From assembly GCA_036493735.1 (NCBI GenBank), contig DASXPH010000002.1:122246-186245 (forward strand): 64,000 bases of DNA, written 5' to 3'. The notes beneath the pieces were generated by a model, which was not told where the DNA came from, searched no databases, and saw only the letters and a list, made by a program, of their open reading frames with translations. The stretch comes from AG2 sp036493735 (lineage in GTDB: Bacteria > Gemmatimonadota > Gemmatimonadetes > Gemmatimonadales > Gemmatimonadaceae). A program made the position numbers and the translations under genes. Positions 51,183 to 58,470 of the stretch are shown piece by piece; the first letter of the stretch is position 1; each line of letters opens with the position of its first letter.

Positions 51183-51300
51183 CTGGTGGTTGGTGGCTGG
51201 TGGGATAGAGCACAGCGGGTTGAAAGGGAGAGGCCGACGGCTTTTGCCGTCGGCCCCATTCTTTTTCCCGTCACCACCCACCTTCTACCCTCTACCACTT
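51183..51300. terminator. Nested terminator of the ATP synthase operon (GGCCGACGGC hairpin)
   Basis: Inner stem GGCCGACGGC (51232-51241) / GCCGTCGGCC (51246-51255), loop TTTT, followed by CATTCTTTTTC. Left arm GGTGGTTGGTGGCTGGTGGG (51186-51205) and right arm CACCACCCACCTTCTACCCT then CTACCAC (51275-51298). It ends 7 bases from the atpH stop and separates it from the S9 peptidase gene. Confidence 0.75.
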
Positions 51301-51306
51301 GAGTCG

Positions 51307-51852
51307 TTAGGCCTTCTGCGAGAGCATGCGGGAGCGCAACGTCGCAAGCCTTCGGCGAACCGATCCATCGAGCACAGTATCCCCGATACGAACGACGATG
51401 CCGCCGAGGATCGACGGATTCACCGTGACGTGCGGGACGACGTCCTTCCCATAGGCACGTGAGAGCTCGGCGGCAATCGCGCGCCGCTCGGCCGGGCTCG
51501 TCTCCGATACCACCGTCACATTGGCGTGCAGTCGGCCTTCGACCTGGTCCACGAGACCGTGATACTCACGCGCGATCTGTGGCAACAGCATCTGCCGCCG
51601 GTGACTCACGAGTGCCTGCAGAAAGCGAACGAAGAGCCGTGGCAGCTGGCCGTCGAAGGCGCGGCCGATGATCCGGTTCTTTTCCGCTGCGGAGACGCGC
51701 GGTGACTCGAGGAACAATCGCAGCGTGCGGTCGCTCTGCACTGCGTTCGCGACGTCGTCCACCGCCTGACCCCACGCCTGCAAGTCGCCGGCGCGACGCG
51801 CCAGCTCGAGCAGCGCCTCCGCGTAATTGCGCGCGATCGTCGTCTCACGCAT
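51307..51852 (-). CDS. atpH: ATP synthase F1 subunit delta
   Basis: A 181-residue subunit connecting F1 to the b stalk. The N-terminal MRETTIARNYAEALLELARR and the C-terminal VNPSILGGIVVRIGDTVLDG ...RRRLATLRSRM are the ATP synthase delta (OSCP) signature. The start overlaps the atpF stop by one base (TGATG). The stop codon TAA is inside a GTTAGGC motif. No atpA follows; the S9 peptidase gene is next. Confidence 0.96.
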   Translation of the reverse strand: MRETTIARNYAEALLELARRAGDLQAWGQAVDDVANAVQSDRTLRLFLESPRVSAAEKNRIIGRAFDGQLPRLFVRFLQALVSHRRQMLLPQIAREYHGLVDQVEGRLHANVTVVSETSPAERRAIAAELSRAYGKDVVPHVTVNPSILGGIVVRIGDTVLDGSVRRRLATLRSRMLSQKA

Positions 51853-52433
51853 CAGCGTTCGCTCGGTGACATCGATGGAATCGACGAGAGGAAGCTCTCC
51901 ACCAGCTGGCGGTTCTTGGTGTTGTCGAGGTTCTGCTCGATCACCTTGCTCGCGCCGGCAATCGCGAGGTTCACCGCCTCACGACGCAGCTGGGCGATCG
52001 CCCGATCGCGCTCCGCGTCGATCTCTTTACGCGCCCGCTCGATCATCGTCTGCTGTTCCTGATGCGTCTGCGCGACCATGTCGGCCCGCATCTTCTCGGC
52101 AACCGCGCGTCCGTCGGCGATGAGCTTCTGGGCATCACCGCGCGCCGCCTCGATCTGCTTGTGCTGCTCCTCGAGGATCCGCTGAGCCTCCTCCCGATCG
52201 CGCTTCGCGGAATCGATCGCGTCCTGTAGTGCCTTCTCGCGCTTCTCGACTTCACCGAGAATTGCCGGGAAGGCAAACCGCTTCAGGATCCAGAAGAGGA
52301 GCAGGAAGATGACCAGCGTCCACAACATGAGATTGACGCGGATCGCCATGATCGGCGGCTGCTCCGTCTCCTGGGCGAGCAACGGGACCGCGTTGGCGCT
52401 GATCAGCGCGAGCGAAAGCAACAGCGTGCGCAT
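51852..52433 (-). CDS. atpF: ATP synthase Fo subunit b
   Basis: A 193-residue subunit. A signal-peptide-like segment (LLLSLALISANAVPLLAQE) precedes the membrane helix (NLMLWTLVIFLLLFWILKRF), followed by a long coiled coil (REKALQDAIDSAKRDREEAQ onward). Typical b subunits are about 160 residues and lack the extra N-terminal hydrophobic segment. A longer in-frame reading up to 52724 overlaps atpE and is a shadow. The ATG at 52433 is the first reasonable start. Confidence 0.95.
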   Translation of the reverse strand: MRTLLLSLALISANAVPLLAQETEQPPIMAIRVNLMLWTLVIFLLLFWILKRFAFPAILGEVEKREKALQDAIDSAKRDREEAQRILEEQHKQIEAARGDAQKLIADGRAVAEKMRADMVAQTHQEQQTMIERARKEIDAERDRAIAQLRREAVNLAIAGASKVIEQNLDNTKNRQLVESFLSSIPSMSPSER

Positions 52434-52507
52434 GTGGGCTCGATTGATGACGCGTGTATATAGAATTGGGTGCCGGAGCGACCCGGATGCTCCGGCCGCC
52501 CGAGAGT

Positions 52508-52786
52508 TTAGAACTTCACTTCGATGAGTAGCGCGACGACGACGGCGAACAGCGCGACGCCTTCGATCAGCGCGGCGAGAATGAGTGAGCCGGTCTGAAT
52601 CGTGCCCGCGATCTCCGGCTGACGAGCCGCGGCTTCGGCCGCCGAACCGCCGATGCGGCCGATGCCGATGCCTGCGCCAATCGTGGCGAGACCAGCGCCG
52701 ATACCCGCACCCATCATGGCCCACGCGCCCTGGAACTCGCCCTTCGCCATGGTCGTCGCCGCCTGCAGCAGCGGAAGAATGCTCAT
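52508..52786 (-). CDS. atpE: ATP synthase Fo subunit c
   Basis: A 92-residue hairpin of two membrane helices. The first has GAGIGAGLATIGAGIGIGR, the polar loop is SAAEAAARQPE, and the second has the ion-binding glutamate at about residue 75 (AALIEGVALFAVVVAL). The neighbours of that Glu (EG, and no Gln in the first helix) fit proton rather than sodium coupling. The ATG at 52786 has GGAG 6 bases upstream. Confidence 0.97.
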   Translation of the reverse strand: MSILPLLQAATTMAKGEFQGAWAMMGAGIGAGLATIGAGIGIGRIGGSAAEAAARQPEIAGTIQTGSLILAALIEGVALFAVVVALLIEVKF

Positions 52787-52798
52787 GTGAATCTCCAA

Positions 52799-52985
52799 TC
52801 GTACAAAAACGTGAATTCCACTGCTCCGCGCCGTTAGGCGCCCCCCGTCAACGAGGTCCGGGCCTCAACGGGAATCACTGATCATTCGACCAGCTACGAC
52901 GGGTCTCGTGGAGCAAGCGCGACCCGTTACCACAACAGGAAATCCCTCGCTACGCTCGGGATGACAATCCGTTCCGCCGAGCCCC
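52799..52985. other. 187-bp gap inside the Fo operon (atpB to atpE)
   Basis: The gap holds a GTTAGGC motif (52833), an imperfect hairpin (ACGGGTCTCG / CGCGACCCGT, about 52898-52926) and the REP-like palindrome ATCCCTCGCTACGCTCGGGAT (52942-52962) followed by GACA. Such a gap ahead of the c subunit could tune its higher expression, but no function is shown. Confidence 0.5.
52942..52966. repeat. REP-like ATCCCTCGCTACGCTCGGGAT element
   Basis: A palindrome of the ATCCCTCGC...GCTCGGGATGACA type common between bacterial genes; compare 7036-7064 and 25102-25134. Located between atpB and atpE. Confidence 0.5.
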
Positions 52986-53933
52986 TCAATGGTGCGCTGC
53001 CCTTATCTGCCCAATGAACACCGCCGCCAGGAGCGAGAAAATGAACGCCTGAATGAAAGCGACAACGATTTCAAGGATCATGATGAACAGAGCCATTGGA
53101 ATCGCGGCAATCGACACCAGCACACCGAACATGAAGATCAGGCCGATGAGCGCGAGGATGATGACGTGCCCCGCGATCATGTTCGCGAAGAGACGGATCG
53201 TCAGCGCGAACGGCTTCGTGAACTTTCCGATGATCTCCACCGGAGTCATGATGATCGTCAACAGCAGCTTCCCGAACAGCGGCATATCGTGCGGCCAGTA
53301 GACAATCGTCGAGATGTAGCCGCGGCCGAGTGCGCGCATGCCCGCGGTCTCCACGACGACGAACGTCAGGATGGCGAGCGCCGCGGTGACGTTGACGTTG
53401 CCCGTTGGCGTCGAGCCGTACGGGATCAACCCGAACAGATTGCAGAACAGGATGAAGAAGAAGAGCGAGAGCACGAACGGGATATAGCGCTCGCCTCCAT
53501 GTCCGCCGAGCACGGGGATGAAGATCTCGTTTCGCAAATACAGAATCACGGCCTCGAGCCCAGCGGCGAAGCCGCGCGGCCGACCGATCTGCTTGCTGCT
53601 GCGCACATGGGATCGAGCCGCGAGCACGACGACCAGACCCGCAAACAAAGCGGCGAGAATCAGGAAGACGACGTGCTTCGTCGGGCCGAAGTCGATCACC
53701 TGGTTTCCGATGCGGACGTTCCAGGTTGGCAGCGTCACCTCGCACGCCCACTCGCTGAGATTCCTCCAGCACGGAAGCTCGAGCTTCTTCGAGTCCGTGA
53801 TGTGGGGCATGATGATGTCCGCTGGACCGAGCGTCTTGTGCTCGAGCGGAGCGCCTGGCTCCTGAGCGGACAGGCTCGCCCCGGCGAGCAGGAGCGTCGT
53901 CAAGAACGAGAGCGTGAGCGACCGGTATCTCAT
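52986..53933 (-). CDS. atpB: ATP synthase Fo subunit a
   Basis: A 315-residue proton channel subunit. The essential Arg lies in ALTIRLFANMIAGHVI (near 247), with EAVILYLRNEIFIPVLGGHG upstream and IQAFIFSLLAAVFIGQIR at the end. An N-terminal signal peptide (LTLSFLTTLLLAGASLSAQE) is followed by an extra periplasmic region with two Cys (ELPCWRNLSEWACE). Such signal-bearing a subunits are known from other phyla (for example Bacteroidetes) but are not the norm. The start overlaps the atpI stop by 4 bases. Confidence 0.95.
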   Translation of the reverse strand: MRYRSLTLSFLTTLLLAGASLSAQEPGAPLEHKTLGPADIIMPHITDSKKLELPCWRNLSEWACEVTLPTWNVRIGNQVIDFGPTKHVVFLILAALFAGLVVVLAARSHVRSSKQIGRPRGFAAGLEAVILYLRNEIFIPVLGGHGGERYIPFVLSLFFFILFCNLFGLIPYGSTPTGNVNVTAALAILTFVVVETAGMRALGRGYISTIVYWPHDMPLFGKLLLTIIMTPVEIIGKFTKPFALTIRLFANMIAGHVIILALIGLIFMFGVLVSIAAIPMALFIMILEIVVAFIQAFIFSLLAAVFIGQIRAAHH

Positions 53934-54280
53934 CGGCGCAGGAACAGTGGCTCGAGGAGCATCGAGAGGAAGAAGAACAGGAAGAGACTCAACAACGCCG
54001 GCAACGCGGGAAGACCGAACACATTCACCGCCAGGAGCCCATACACAATCAGCGTGATCAGCCGAACGAGGGAGCCAGCGCCCCACGCGGCGATCATGTT
54101 GCCGCGAACCATCGACCGGGTGAGCGCGAACGCGGCGATCTGAACCACCGTCGCGACGATGGCGCTGATGCCGATCGCGTCCGACGCGGCCGATCCCGTC
54201 AACGCGAGCGTCAGGAGCCAGGCGACGAGGGCAATCGACCCGACGACCACCAGGGCATATCGCGTGATCGCCTGCGTCAT
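53930..54280 (-). CDS. atpI: ATP synthase subunit I-like protein
   Basis: A 116-residue hydrophobic protein with four predicted transmembrane helices, in the position of atpI between atpZ and atpB. VRGNMIAAWGAGSLVRLITL resembles the conserved basic segment of AtpI. AtpI helps c-ring assembly. Overlaps both neighbours by 4 bases. Sequence similarity to AtpI is weak, so the assignment leans on position. Confidence 0.75.
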   Translation of the reverse strand: MTQAITRYALVVVGSIALVAWLLTLALTGSAASDAIGISAIVATVVQIAAFALTRSMVRGNMIAAWGAGSLVRLITLIVYGLLAVNVFGLPALPALLSLFLFFFLSMLLEPLFLRR

Positions 54281-54549
54281 CGGCGTTCACCCCCGCCAAC
54301 GTCACGGCGTGTGGGAACCATGAGCCTTCTATATATGGAGTAGAACCCGGCGCTGGCGCCGACCAACACGCAGATCAACACGAACCAGGGCGAGCTGTTG
54401 AAGCGTTTGTCGAGCCAGATGCCGAGAAAGGCGAAAATGACGAGGGTCAACGCGAACTGCAGTCCGGCTCCGGCGAATTCGGCACCGGAGGGTGGCGTCG
54501 CGGCGTTGCGGCCTTTCGGCCGGCCGCCCACAGGACCTGGCTCGCTCAC
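54277..54549 (-). CDS. atpZ: AtpZ/AtpI-family ATP synthase accessory protein
   Basis: A 90-residue protein with two transmembrane helices: GLQFALTLVIFAFLGIWLDK then SPWFVLICVLVGASAGFYSI. The segment FLGIWLDKRF...SPWF is diagnostic of AtpZ (DUF1049-like/F0F1 subunit). GTG at 54549 with GGGAGG 6 bases upstream is chosen rather than an ATG-type start at 54576. It is the first gene of the Fo operon. Confidence 0.85.
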   Translation of the reverse strand: MSEPGPVGGRPKGRNAATPPSGAEFAGAGLQFALTLVIFAFLGIWLDKRFNSSPWFVLICVLVGASAGFYSIYRRLMVPTRRDVGGGERR

Positions 54550-54709
54550 GGCTTGCCTCCCGCTTCGGGCCCCCAACCGGCGGGAAAGCTAGGAGCTTGT
54601 GAAATTTTTCGCAAGCGACTCACTGCCCCCCTCGCCGACCCCCCGCCGTCAAACCAGAATGGTGATCCAAGTCATTTTCGCAACGCGACTTTCGGTGTTA
54701 CTACTGATG

Positions 54710-54738
54710 TTGACCGTTCGTCCCCCGCTTGGTTAAGT
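54710..54738 (+). promoter_or_regulatory. Sigma-70-like promoter for the BsuPI-domain gene
   Basis: TTGACC (54710-54715) and TTAAGT (54733-54738) are separated by 17 bases, about 90 bases before the ATG at 54831. The spacing and a good -35 box support it; the -10 box is imperfect. The divergent atp operon promoter should lie in 54550-54700, but I see no clear boxes. Confidence 0.4.
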
Positions 54739-54830
54739 TGCGCCCCGCTGCGAACAGTGAGCGGAACGCTTCGGCCAAACACCGCCGGCTTCGGCTGATT
54801 CGCTCAACGCAGTACTTCGTTTCGGGGTTC

Positions 54831-55343
54831 ATGTCCACCGCCTCTCTCTCGCCGTCCGGCATCGCCATCGCAGTCCTCTGCGCTGGCGCGCTCGCATTTG
54901 CGTGCGGTCCGCGCACGCATTCCGAGGCCGCGTCTACCGCGAGTCTCACCACCGCCGCGCCCGTTCTGCAACAGGGCATCACGCGGAGCCGCAGCGAAGC
55001 CATGCCGCTCGCGTCGCGACTGAATGTGAAGCTCGAGCGTGGGACCGTGCAATTCGATCTGCGCGTCACGAATCAGAGCAAGAAGCACATCGAGCTCGCC
55101 TTCCCCAACGGACAGACACACGAATTCGTCGTCGTCGACTCGGTGGGTCGCGAGCTCTGGCGCTGGAGCTCGTCGCGCCTCTTCACGCAGGCGCTGCAGA
55201 ACAAGCTGCTCGGCAGCGGCGAATCGATGCGCGTCGGCGAAGAGTGGTCGCATCCGACCCAACACGGCAAGTACACCGTCATCGCGACGCTCAACAGCAC
55301 GAACTTCCCGGTCCAGGAACGCGCGGAGTTCGTCCTACCATAA
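54831..55343 (+). CDS. Lipoprotein with BsuPI (intracellular proteinase inhibitor) domain
   Basis: A 170-residue protein. Signal plus lipobox-like LAFACG (Cys near 23) predicts a lipoprotein. The C-terminal 100 residues form a BsuPI-type beta sandwich: LRVTNQSKKHIELAFPNGQT, VDSVGRELWRWSSSRLFTQA and GESMRVGEEW. BsuPI domains are named after a Bacillus proteinase inhibitor but often just act as interaction domains. Monocistronic by position. Confidence 0.82.
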   Translation: MSTASLSPSGIAIAVLCAGALAFACGPRTHSEAASTASLTTAAPVLQQGITRSRSEAMPLASRLNVKLERGTVQFDLRVTNQSKKHIELAFPNGQTHEFVVVDSVGRELWRWSSSRLFTQALQNKLLGSGESMRVGEEWSHPTQHGKYTVIATLNSTNFPVQERAEFVLP

Positions 55344-55386
55344 CGAGCGTTGGGCGTGATGCGTTGGGCGTTGAGCGTGGCGCGTG
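55344..55386. repeat. GTTGAGC-family repeat, left arm
   Basis: GAGCGTTGGGCGTGATGCGT then TGGGCGTTGAGCGTGGCGCG, imperfect 7-bp units. They face the CAACGCT array at 55461-55572 across the palindromic element, so the region could form a very long hairpin. Confidence 0.7.
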
Positions 55387-55395
55387 ACGGAATTT

Positions 55396-55455
55396 GAACG
55401 AAGCGTTGATCTGGTGAGTTGTTCGAGCACTCGCCACCAAATCAACGCTTCGTTC
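55396..55455. repeat. Palindromic intergenic element, copy 2
   Basis: GAACGAAGCGTTGAT (55396-55410) and ATCAACGCTTCGTTC (55441-55455) are perfect 15-bp inverted ends. Inside, GGTGAG opposes CTCGCCACC with a small bulge, and the centre is TTGTTCGAGCA. It is followed by ATTAT as in copy 1. It lies between convergent genes. Confidence 0.8.
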
Positions 55456-55460
55456 ATTAT

Positions 55461-55572
55461 CAACTCCCAACGCTCAACGCTCAACGCTCAACGCTCAACG
55501 CTCAACGCTCAACGCTCAACGCTCAACGCTCAACGCTCAACGCTCAACGCCCAACGCCCAACGCCCAACGCC
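55461..55572. repeat. Perfect heptamer array, 16 units of CAACGCT/CAACGCC
   Basis: 112 bases in exactly sixteen 7-bp units: one CAACTCC, eleven CAACGCT, four CAACGCC. The last base is also the first base of the minus-strand gene's stop triplet (CTA, 55572-55574). Seven is not a multiple of three, so expansion would shift any reading frame. There are no spacers, which excludes CRISPR. It is the right arm of the repeat cassette that begins at 55344. Confidence 0.92.
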
Positions 55573-55898
55573 TAGGGTCCCAGGATTCTCTCGTCAGGCA
55601 TCGACGGCGCCGTAAAGAGGAGCGCCATGTCCGCGGGAAGCTCCGCTGCGGCGTGGAGCAATGCGCCGCGTCCGCCAGCCCCTTCCACTCCGAGTACGTG
55701 CGCGAGAGTCAGCGCGCCGAGGCTGACGTAGAGCTCCGCCGGAGCATCGGGGGCCACGATGCGCGCACCGTAGACGAGCACCGGACCGATCCCGACCACC
55801 TCGCCGTCCAGCTGTGTCGCGCTCAAATCGCGAAGCATGCGTACGAACTCCAGCGCCTCGCTGCCTCGCGGGAACGTCAGACGATGAAGAATGTTCAC
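55572..55898 (-). CDS. Hypothetical protein
   Basis: A 108-residue protein with no known domain, starting with GTG (AGG about 10 bases upstream). MNILHRLTFPRGSEALEFVR reads as strand then helix; the rest is Ala/Val/Leu-rich (GEVVGIGPVLVYGARIVAP, LTLAHVLGVEGAGG) and could be a small globular domain. Stop TAG borders the heptamer array. No homologue recognised. Confidence 0.5.
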   Translation of the reverse strand: MNILHRLTFPRGSEALEFVRMLRDLSATQLDGEVVGIGPVLVYGARIVAPDAPAELYVSLGALTLAHVLGVEGAGGRGALLHAAAELPADMALLFTAPSMPDERILGP

Positions 55899-56034
55899 GT
55901 ATCCGCCACCTCATCCCCGTATGCCAATGCGCCCGTGCGGCGTGCAGCAATGATGCCACGCGTGGGCTACGCCCGCCCGCGGCATTCTTGGTTTGGAGTC
56001 GCCCGGGCTACGCCCGCGCTCCCGCTCCGCGGTA

Positions 56035-56131
56035 GTGATCGGTGAACGCCGGTCGGTGATCGGTGGGCCTGTGAGCTGATGAGCTGTCAGCTGCCGACCA
56101 CCGTTCACCGTTCACCGATCACCGTCCACTG
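56035..56131. repeat. GGTGAAC-family inverted repeat before the MoxR gene
   Basis: Left units GTGATCGGTGAACGCCGGTC then GGTGATCGGTG, right units CCGACCACCGTTCACCGTTC then ACCGATCACCGTCC, around GAGCTGATGAGCTGTCAGC. It can form a long hairpin. It lies in the intergenic space between divergent genes (55898 minus, 56205 plus), so promoters must be nearby. Confidence 0.7.
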
Positions 56132-56204
56132 CTTTGGTGCTCTTACCAGCGCATGGCAACGCCCATTAGCTTCCGACCGATATCGAAAACGGAGCGACCG
56201 GCGC

Positions 56205-57209
56205 GTGGCGACGCAGACGAAACCGACTGACGACTCCCGCGACGTCGAGCTGCTTGGTCAGCTCGCGCGCGCTCGGCGCGCACTGGTCGAGCAGATCGGC
56301 CGGCGCATCATCGGGCAGCACAAGATCGTGGACGACCTGGTTGCCGCGCTCCTCGCCGGCGGACATGCGCTCCTCGTGGGCGTTCCCGGTCTCGCCAAGA
56401 CACTGCTCGTGCAGACCGTCGCGCAGGCGCTCGACCTGAGCTTCTCGCGCGTGCAGTTCACGCCCGACCTGATGCCGAGCGACATCACCGGCACCGAGCT
56501 CCTCGAGGAAGACCACGCCACGGGGCGTCGCATTTTCAAGTTTGCTCGCGGCCCCATATTCGCCAATGTCGTCCTCGCCGACGAGATCAATCGCGCGCCA
56601 CCGAAGACGCAGGCCGCGCTGCTGCAGGCAATGCAGGAGCATGCCGTCACCGCGGCTGGGCAGACCCACAAGCTGCCCGAACCCTTCTTCGTGCTCGCGA
56701 CGCAAAACCCGATCGAGCAGGAAGGCACGTATCCCCTCCCCGAGGCGCAGCTCGATCGTTTCATGATGCAGCTGACGGTCGGCTATCCAACCAAGGACGA
56801 GGAGGAGCGCATCGTCACGGCGACGACGAGCGACGTGGACGTCGAGATCCGCCCGGTGTTGAGCGCCCCCGAGTTGCTCGCGCTGCAGCATCTCGTTAGG
56901 CGACTGCCCGCGCCACCGACAGTCGTGAGCTACGCGGTCCGTCTCGCGCGCTCCACCCGGCCCAACGCCGAGGAAGCGACGCAGATGGTGAAGAAGTACG
57001 TGAGCTGGGGCGCCGGCCCACGCGCCTCTCAGTATCTCATCCTCGGCGCCAAGGCCCGCGCCGCGATGGACGGGCGCTCGGTTCCGGATTTAGAGGATGT
57101 GAACGCCATGGCCGTCCCGGTCCTCGGCCACCGGGTCGTCGTGAACTTCCAGGCCGAGGCCGAGGGCGTCACGCCAGAAAAGCTCATCACACTGCCGACG
57201 CACGCGTGA
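56205..57209 (+). CDS. MoxR-family AAA ATPase
   Basis: A 334-residue AAA+ protein of the MoxR type. Walker A LLVGVPGLAKTLLVQ, Walker B ANVVLADEINRAPPKTQ, sensor region PFFVLATQNPIEQEGTYPLP and sensor 2 MAVPVLGHRVVVNF. MoxR proteins act as chaperones for metal or protein assembly, usually with a DUF58 and membrane partner. Here no partner follows; instead the gene is flanked by repeat cassettes. GTG at 56205 with GGAG 11 bases upstream. Confidence 0.92.
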   Translation: MATQTKPTDDSRDVELLGQLARARRALVEQIGRRIIGQHKIVDDLVAALLAGGHALLVGVPGLAKTLLVQTVAQALDLSFSRVQFTPDLMPSDITGTELLEEDHATGRRIFKFARGPIFANVVLADEINRAPPKTQAALLQAMQEHAVTAAGQTHKLPEPFFVLATQNPIEQEGTYPLPEAQLDRFMMQLTVGYPTKDEEERIVTATTSDVDVEIRPVLSAPELLALQHLVRRLPAPPTVVSYAVRLARSTRPNAEEATQMVKKYVSWGAGPRASQYLILGAKARAAMDGRSVPDLEDVNAMAVPVLGHRVVVNFQAEAEGVTPEKLITLPTHA

Positions 57210-57210
57210 G

Positions 57211-57273
57211 GCGTTGAGCGTTGGGCGTTGAGCGTTGGGCGTTGGGCGTTGGGCGTTGGGCGTGGGCGTGGGC
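57211..57273. repeat. GCGTTGA/GCGTTGG heptamer array, left arm
   Basis: Seven consecutive 7-bp units (GCGTTGA or GCGTTGG) from 57211, then two degenerate units with GTGGG. It starts one base after the MoxR stop. The opposing arm CGCTCAACGCCCAACGCCCA is at about 57355-57374. Confidence 0.85.
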
Positions 57274-57280
57274 TGAAAAG

Positions 57281-57342
57281 GAACGAAGCACTGATGTTAT
57301 GGTGAGTGCTTGAACAACTCACAACAGATCAACGCTTCGTTC
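57281..57342. repeat. Palindromic intergenic element, copy 3
   Basis: Left end GAACGAAGCACTGAT (two mismatches to the perfect complement) and right end ATCAACGCTTCGTTC (57328-57342). The interior stem GTGAGT/ACTCAC around GCTTGAACA matches copies 1 and 2 in layout. Arrays of the GTTGAGC family flank it on both sides, between convergent genes. Confidence 0.75.
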
Positions 57343-57391
57343 GATGCCCGTCACGCTCAACGCCCAACGCCCAACGCCCCAACGCTCCGCC

Positions 57392-57847
57392 TCAGTTCGT
57401 CCGAATGCGCGTCGAATCGCGCAGGGCGCTCGCGACGGACTGGAGCTTCACCCACACATCGTGCGCCCGGCCTGTGGACGACGGGCCGAGACGGGTGGCG
57501 GTGCCTTCGCGAGCCGTCGAGTTCGGGTAATGCGTCGACTCGCCGTAGATCGTGACCCGCGTGCCGCAGTCTACCGGCACGATGACCGCGCGCGCGAACA
57601 CTTCATCGAAGCCGAGGATGCCGCGCTCGCGCGGCGCGTGGAACTCGACGACACCGGGCTGCGTCGCCGCGACGTTCAATCCATTGACCTGGAACGCCTC
57701 CGTGACGCGGTCGCGGGCGCGGGCGGGCGAGATCGACAAGTCCACGGTGATGTCCGGCGCCACCTCGTCGCGGCGCACCGCCGCCGAGGCACATCCGGCA
57801 ACGGAGAGTAACAGTAGGGCCGGAGCGAGGAATCGAGAGATGGTCAT
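57392..57847 (-). CDS. Putative lipoprotein
   Basis: A 151-residue protein with signal and lipobox LLLLSVAGC (Cys near 20). The mature part starts ASAAVRRDEVAPDI and contains SPARARDRVTEAFQVNGLNV and GTRVTIYGESTHYPNST, a beta-rich pattern of a periplasmic domain. No family recognised. The ATG at 57847 is the only sensible start; a longer reading is a shadow of other sequence. Confidence 0.65.
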   Translation of the reverse strand: MTISRFLAPALLLLSVAGCASAAVRRDEVAPDITVDLSISPARARDRVTEAFQVNGLNVAATQPGVVEFHAPRERGILGFDEVFARAVIVPVDCGTRVTIYGESTHYPNSTAREGTATRLGPSSTGRAHDVWVKLQSVASALRDSTRIRTN

Positions 57848-57936
57848 GACGAGTTCCGGGCGAGGTGGAAAGTTGCGAGAAAATGCAACACGGACCGGCC
57901 CATCGCTAGGCCGGTCCGGCGCGTCCGGTCGAGTTA

Positions 57937-58146
57937 TCAACTCGCGAACGCTAGTCTCGCGCTTTCTTGTTTCGATGATGCAGAATGAGAGCACCCCGCG
58001 CCGGCCGAGCTCGGCGCTCCGACGACCCCGCTGGCCGTGCTTTGATCTTGTTTGCTCCCTGCCCCTCCACAGCCCGCCACGCTCAGGCCGGCGAACGTCA
58101 GCGCGATGGCAGCGGTCGTGCGGAATTCCCTTCTCATGGCCCTCAT
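57937..58146 (-). CDS. Small lipoprotein
   Basis: A 69-residue predicted lipoprotein: MRREFRTTAAIALTFAGLSV then AGCGGAG, with the lipobox Cys near 26 followed by a Ser/Ala/Gly-rich tail. Translation may start at 58137 instead of 58146. Short and low complexity after the lipobox, so it could be non-functional. Confidence 0.45.
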   Translation of the reverse strand: MRAMRREFRTTAAIALTFAGLSVAGCGGAGSKQDQSTASGVVGAPSSAGAGCSHSASSKQESARLAFAS

Positions 58147-58470
58147 CCACTGGGTCTCGGTTGTGTGCCGTTAGGCAAGGTGTTCCCAAGGCAGGGCCCA
58201 TGCCCGTCGCCGACGAGAGTGGCGGCGCTGCGCCGCATTAATGAGTCTTTGTACAAATCGCACTCACCTGTAGTCGATCGCGCAATCAGCGTCAAATCAT
58301 GCAGCTTGCCCCGATAACCGCATGGTGTGGCCAGCCCGACATGAGCTATCTGCTTCCGGCACAAGCACTAAGACTTTCGGTACCCCTGTTGCTTCACTAG
58401 GGACGAAGAGTCCTCCTCCCGAGCGACCCTCAGTCGTATCCCGCTGCTCCACCTCCTCAGGGGTTAGTCT
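58147..58470. other. 324-base gap upstream of the first pilin gene
   Basis: Contains no credible gene. It carries a GTTAGGC motif (58170-58176), a CG-rich hairpin-prone run at about 58218-58240, and AGGGG 8 bases before the pilin ATG. I looked for a c-di-GMP riboswitch and a -24/-12 promoter and found no convincing match. Confidence 0.5.

Noticed and set aside
51852..52724. 290-codon version of atpF
   Set aside because: The first 97 codons overlap atpE and are Arg-rich shadow; b-subunit homology starts at 52433.
52986..54305. 439-codon version of atpB
   Set aside because: Extra N-terminal 124 codons overlap atpI and atpZ; the true start with signal peptide is at 53933.
55461..55572. CRISPR-like array
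   Set aside because: Units of 7 bp with no spacers; a simple tandem array, and no cas gene in the window.
58340..58460. Cyclic-di-GMP riboswitch before pilin copy 1
   Set aside because: I compared with the GEMM-I core and found neither the GGGACGCAAAGCC nor the GGTAGC element in the right order.
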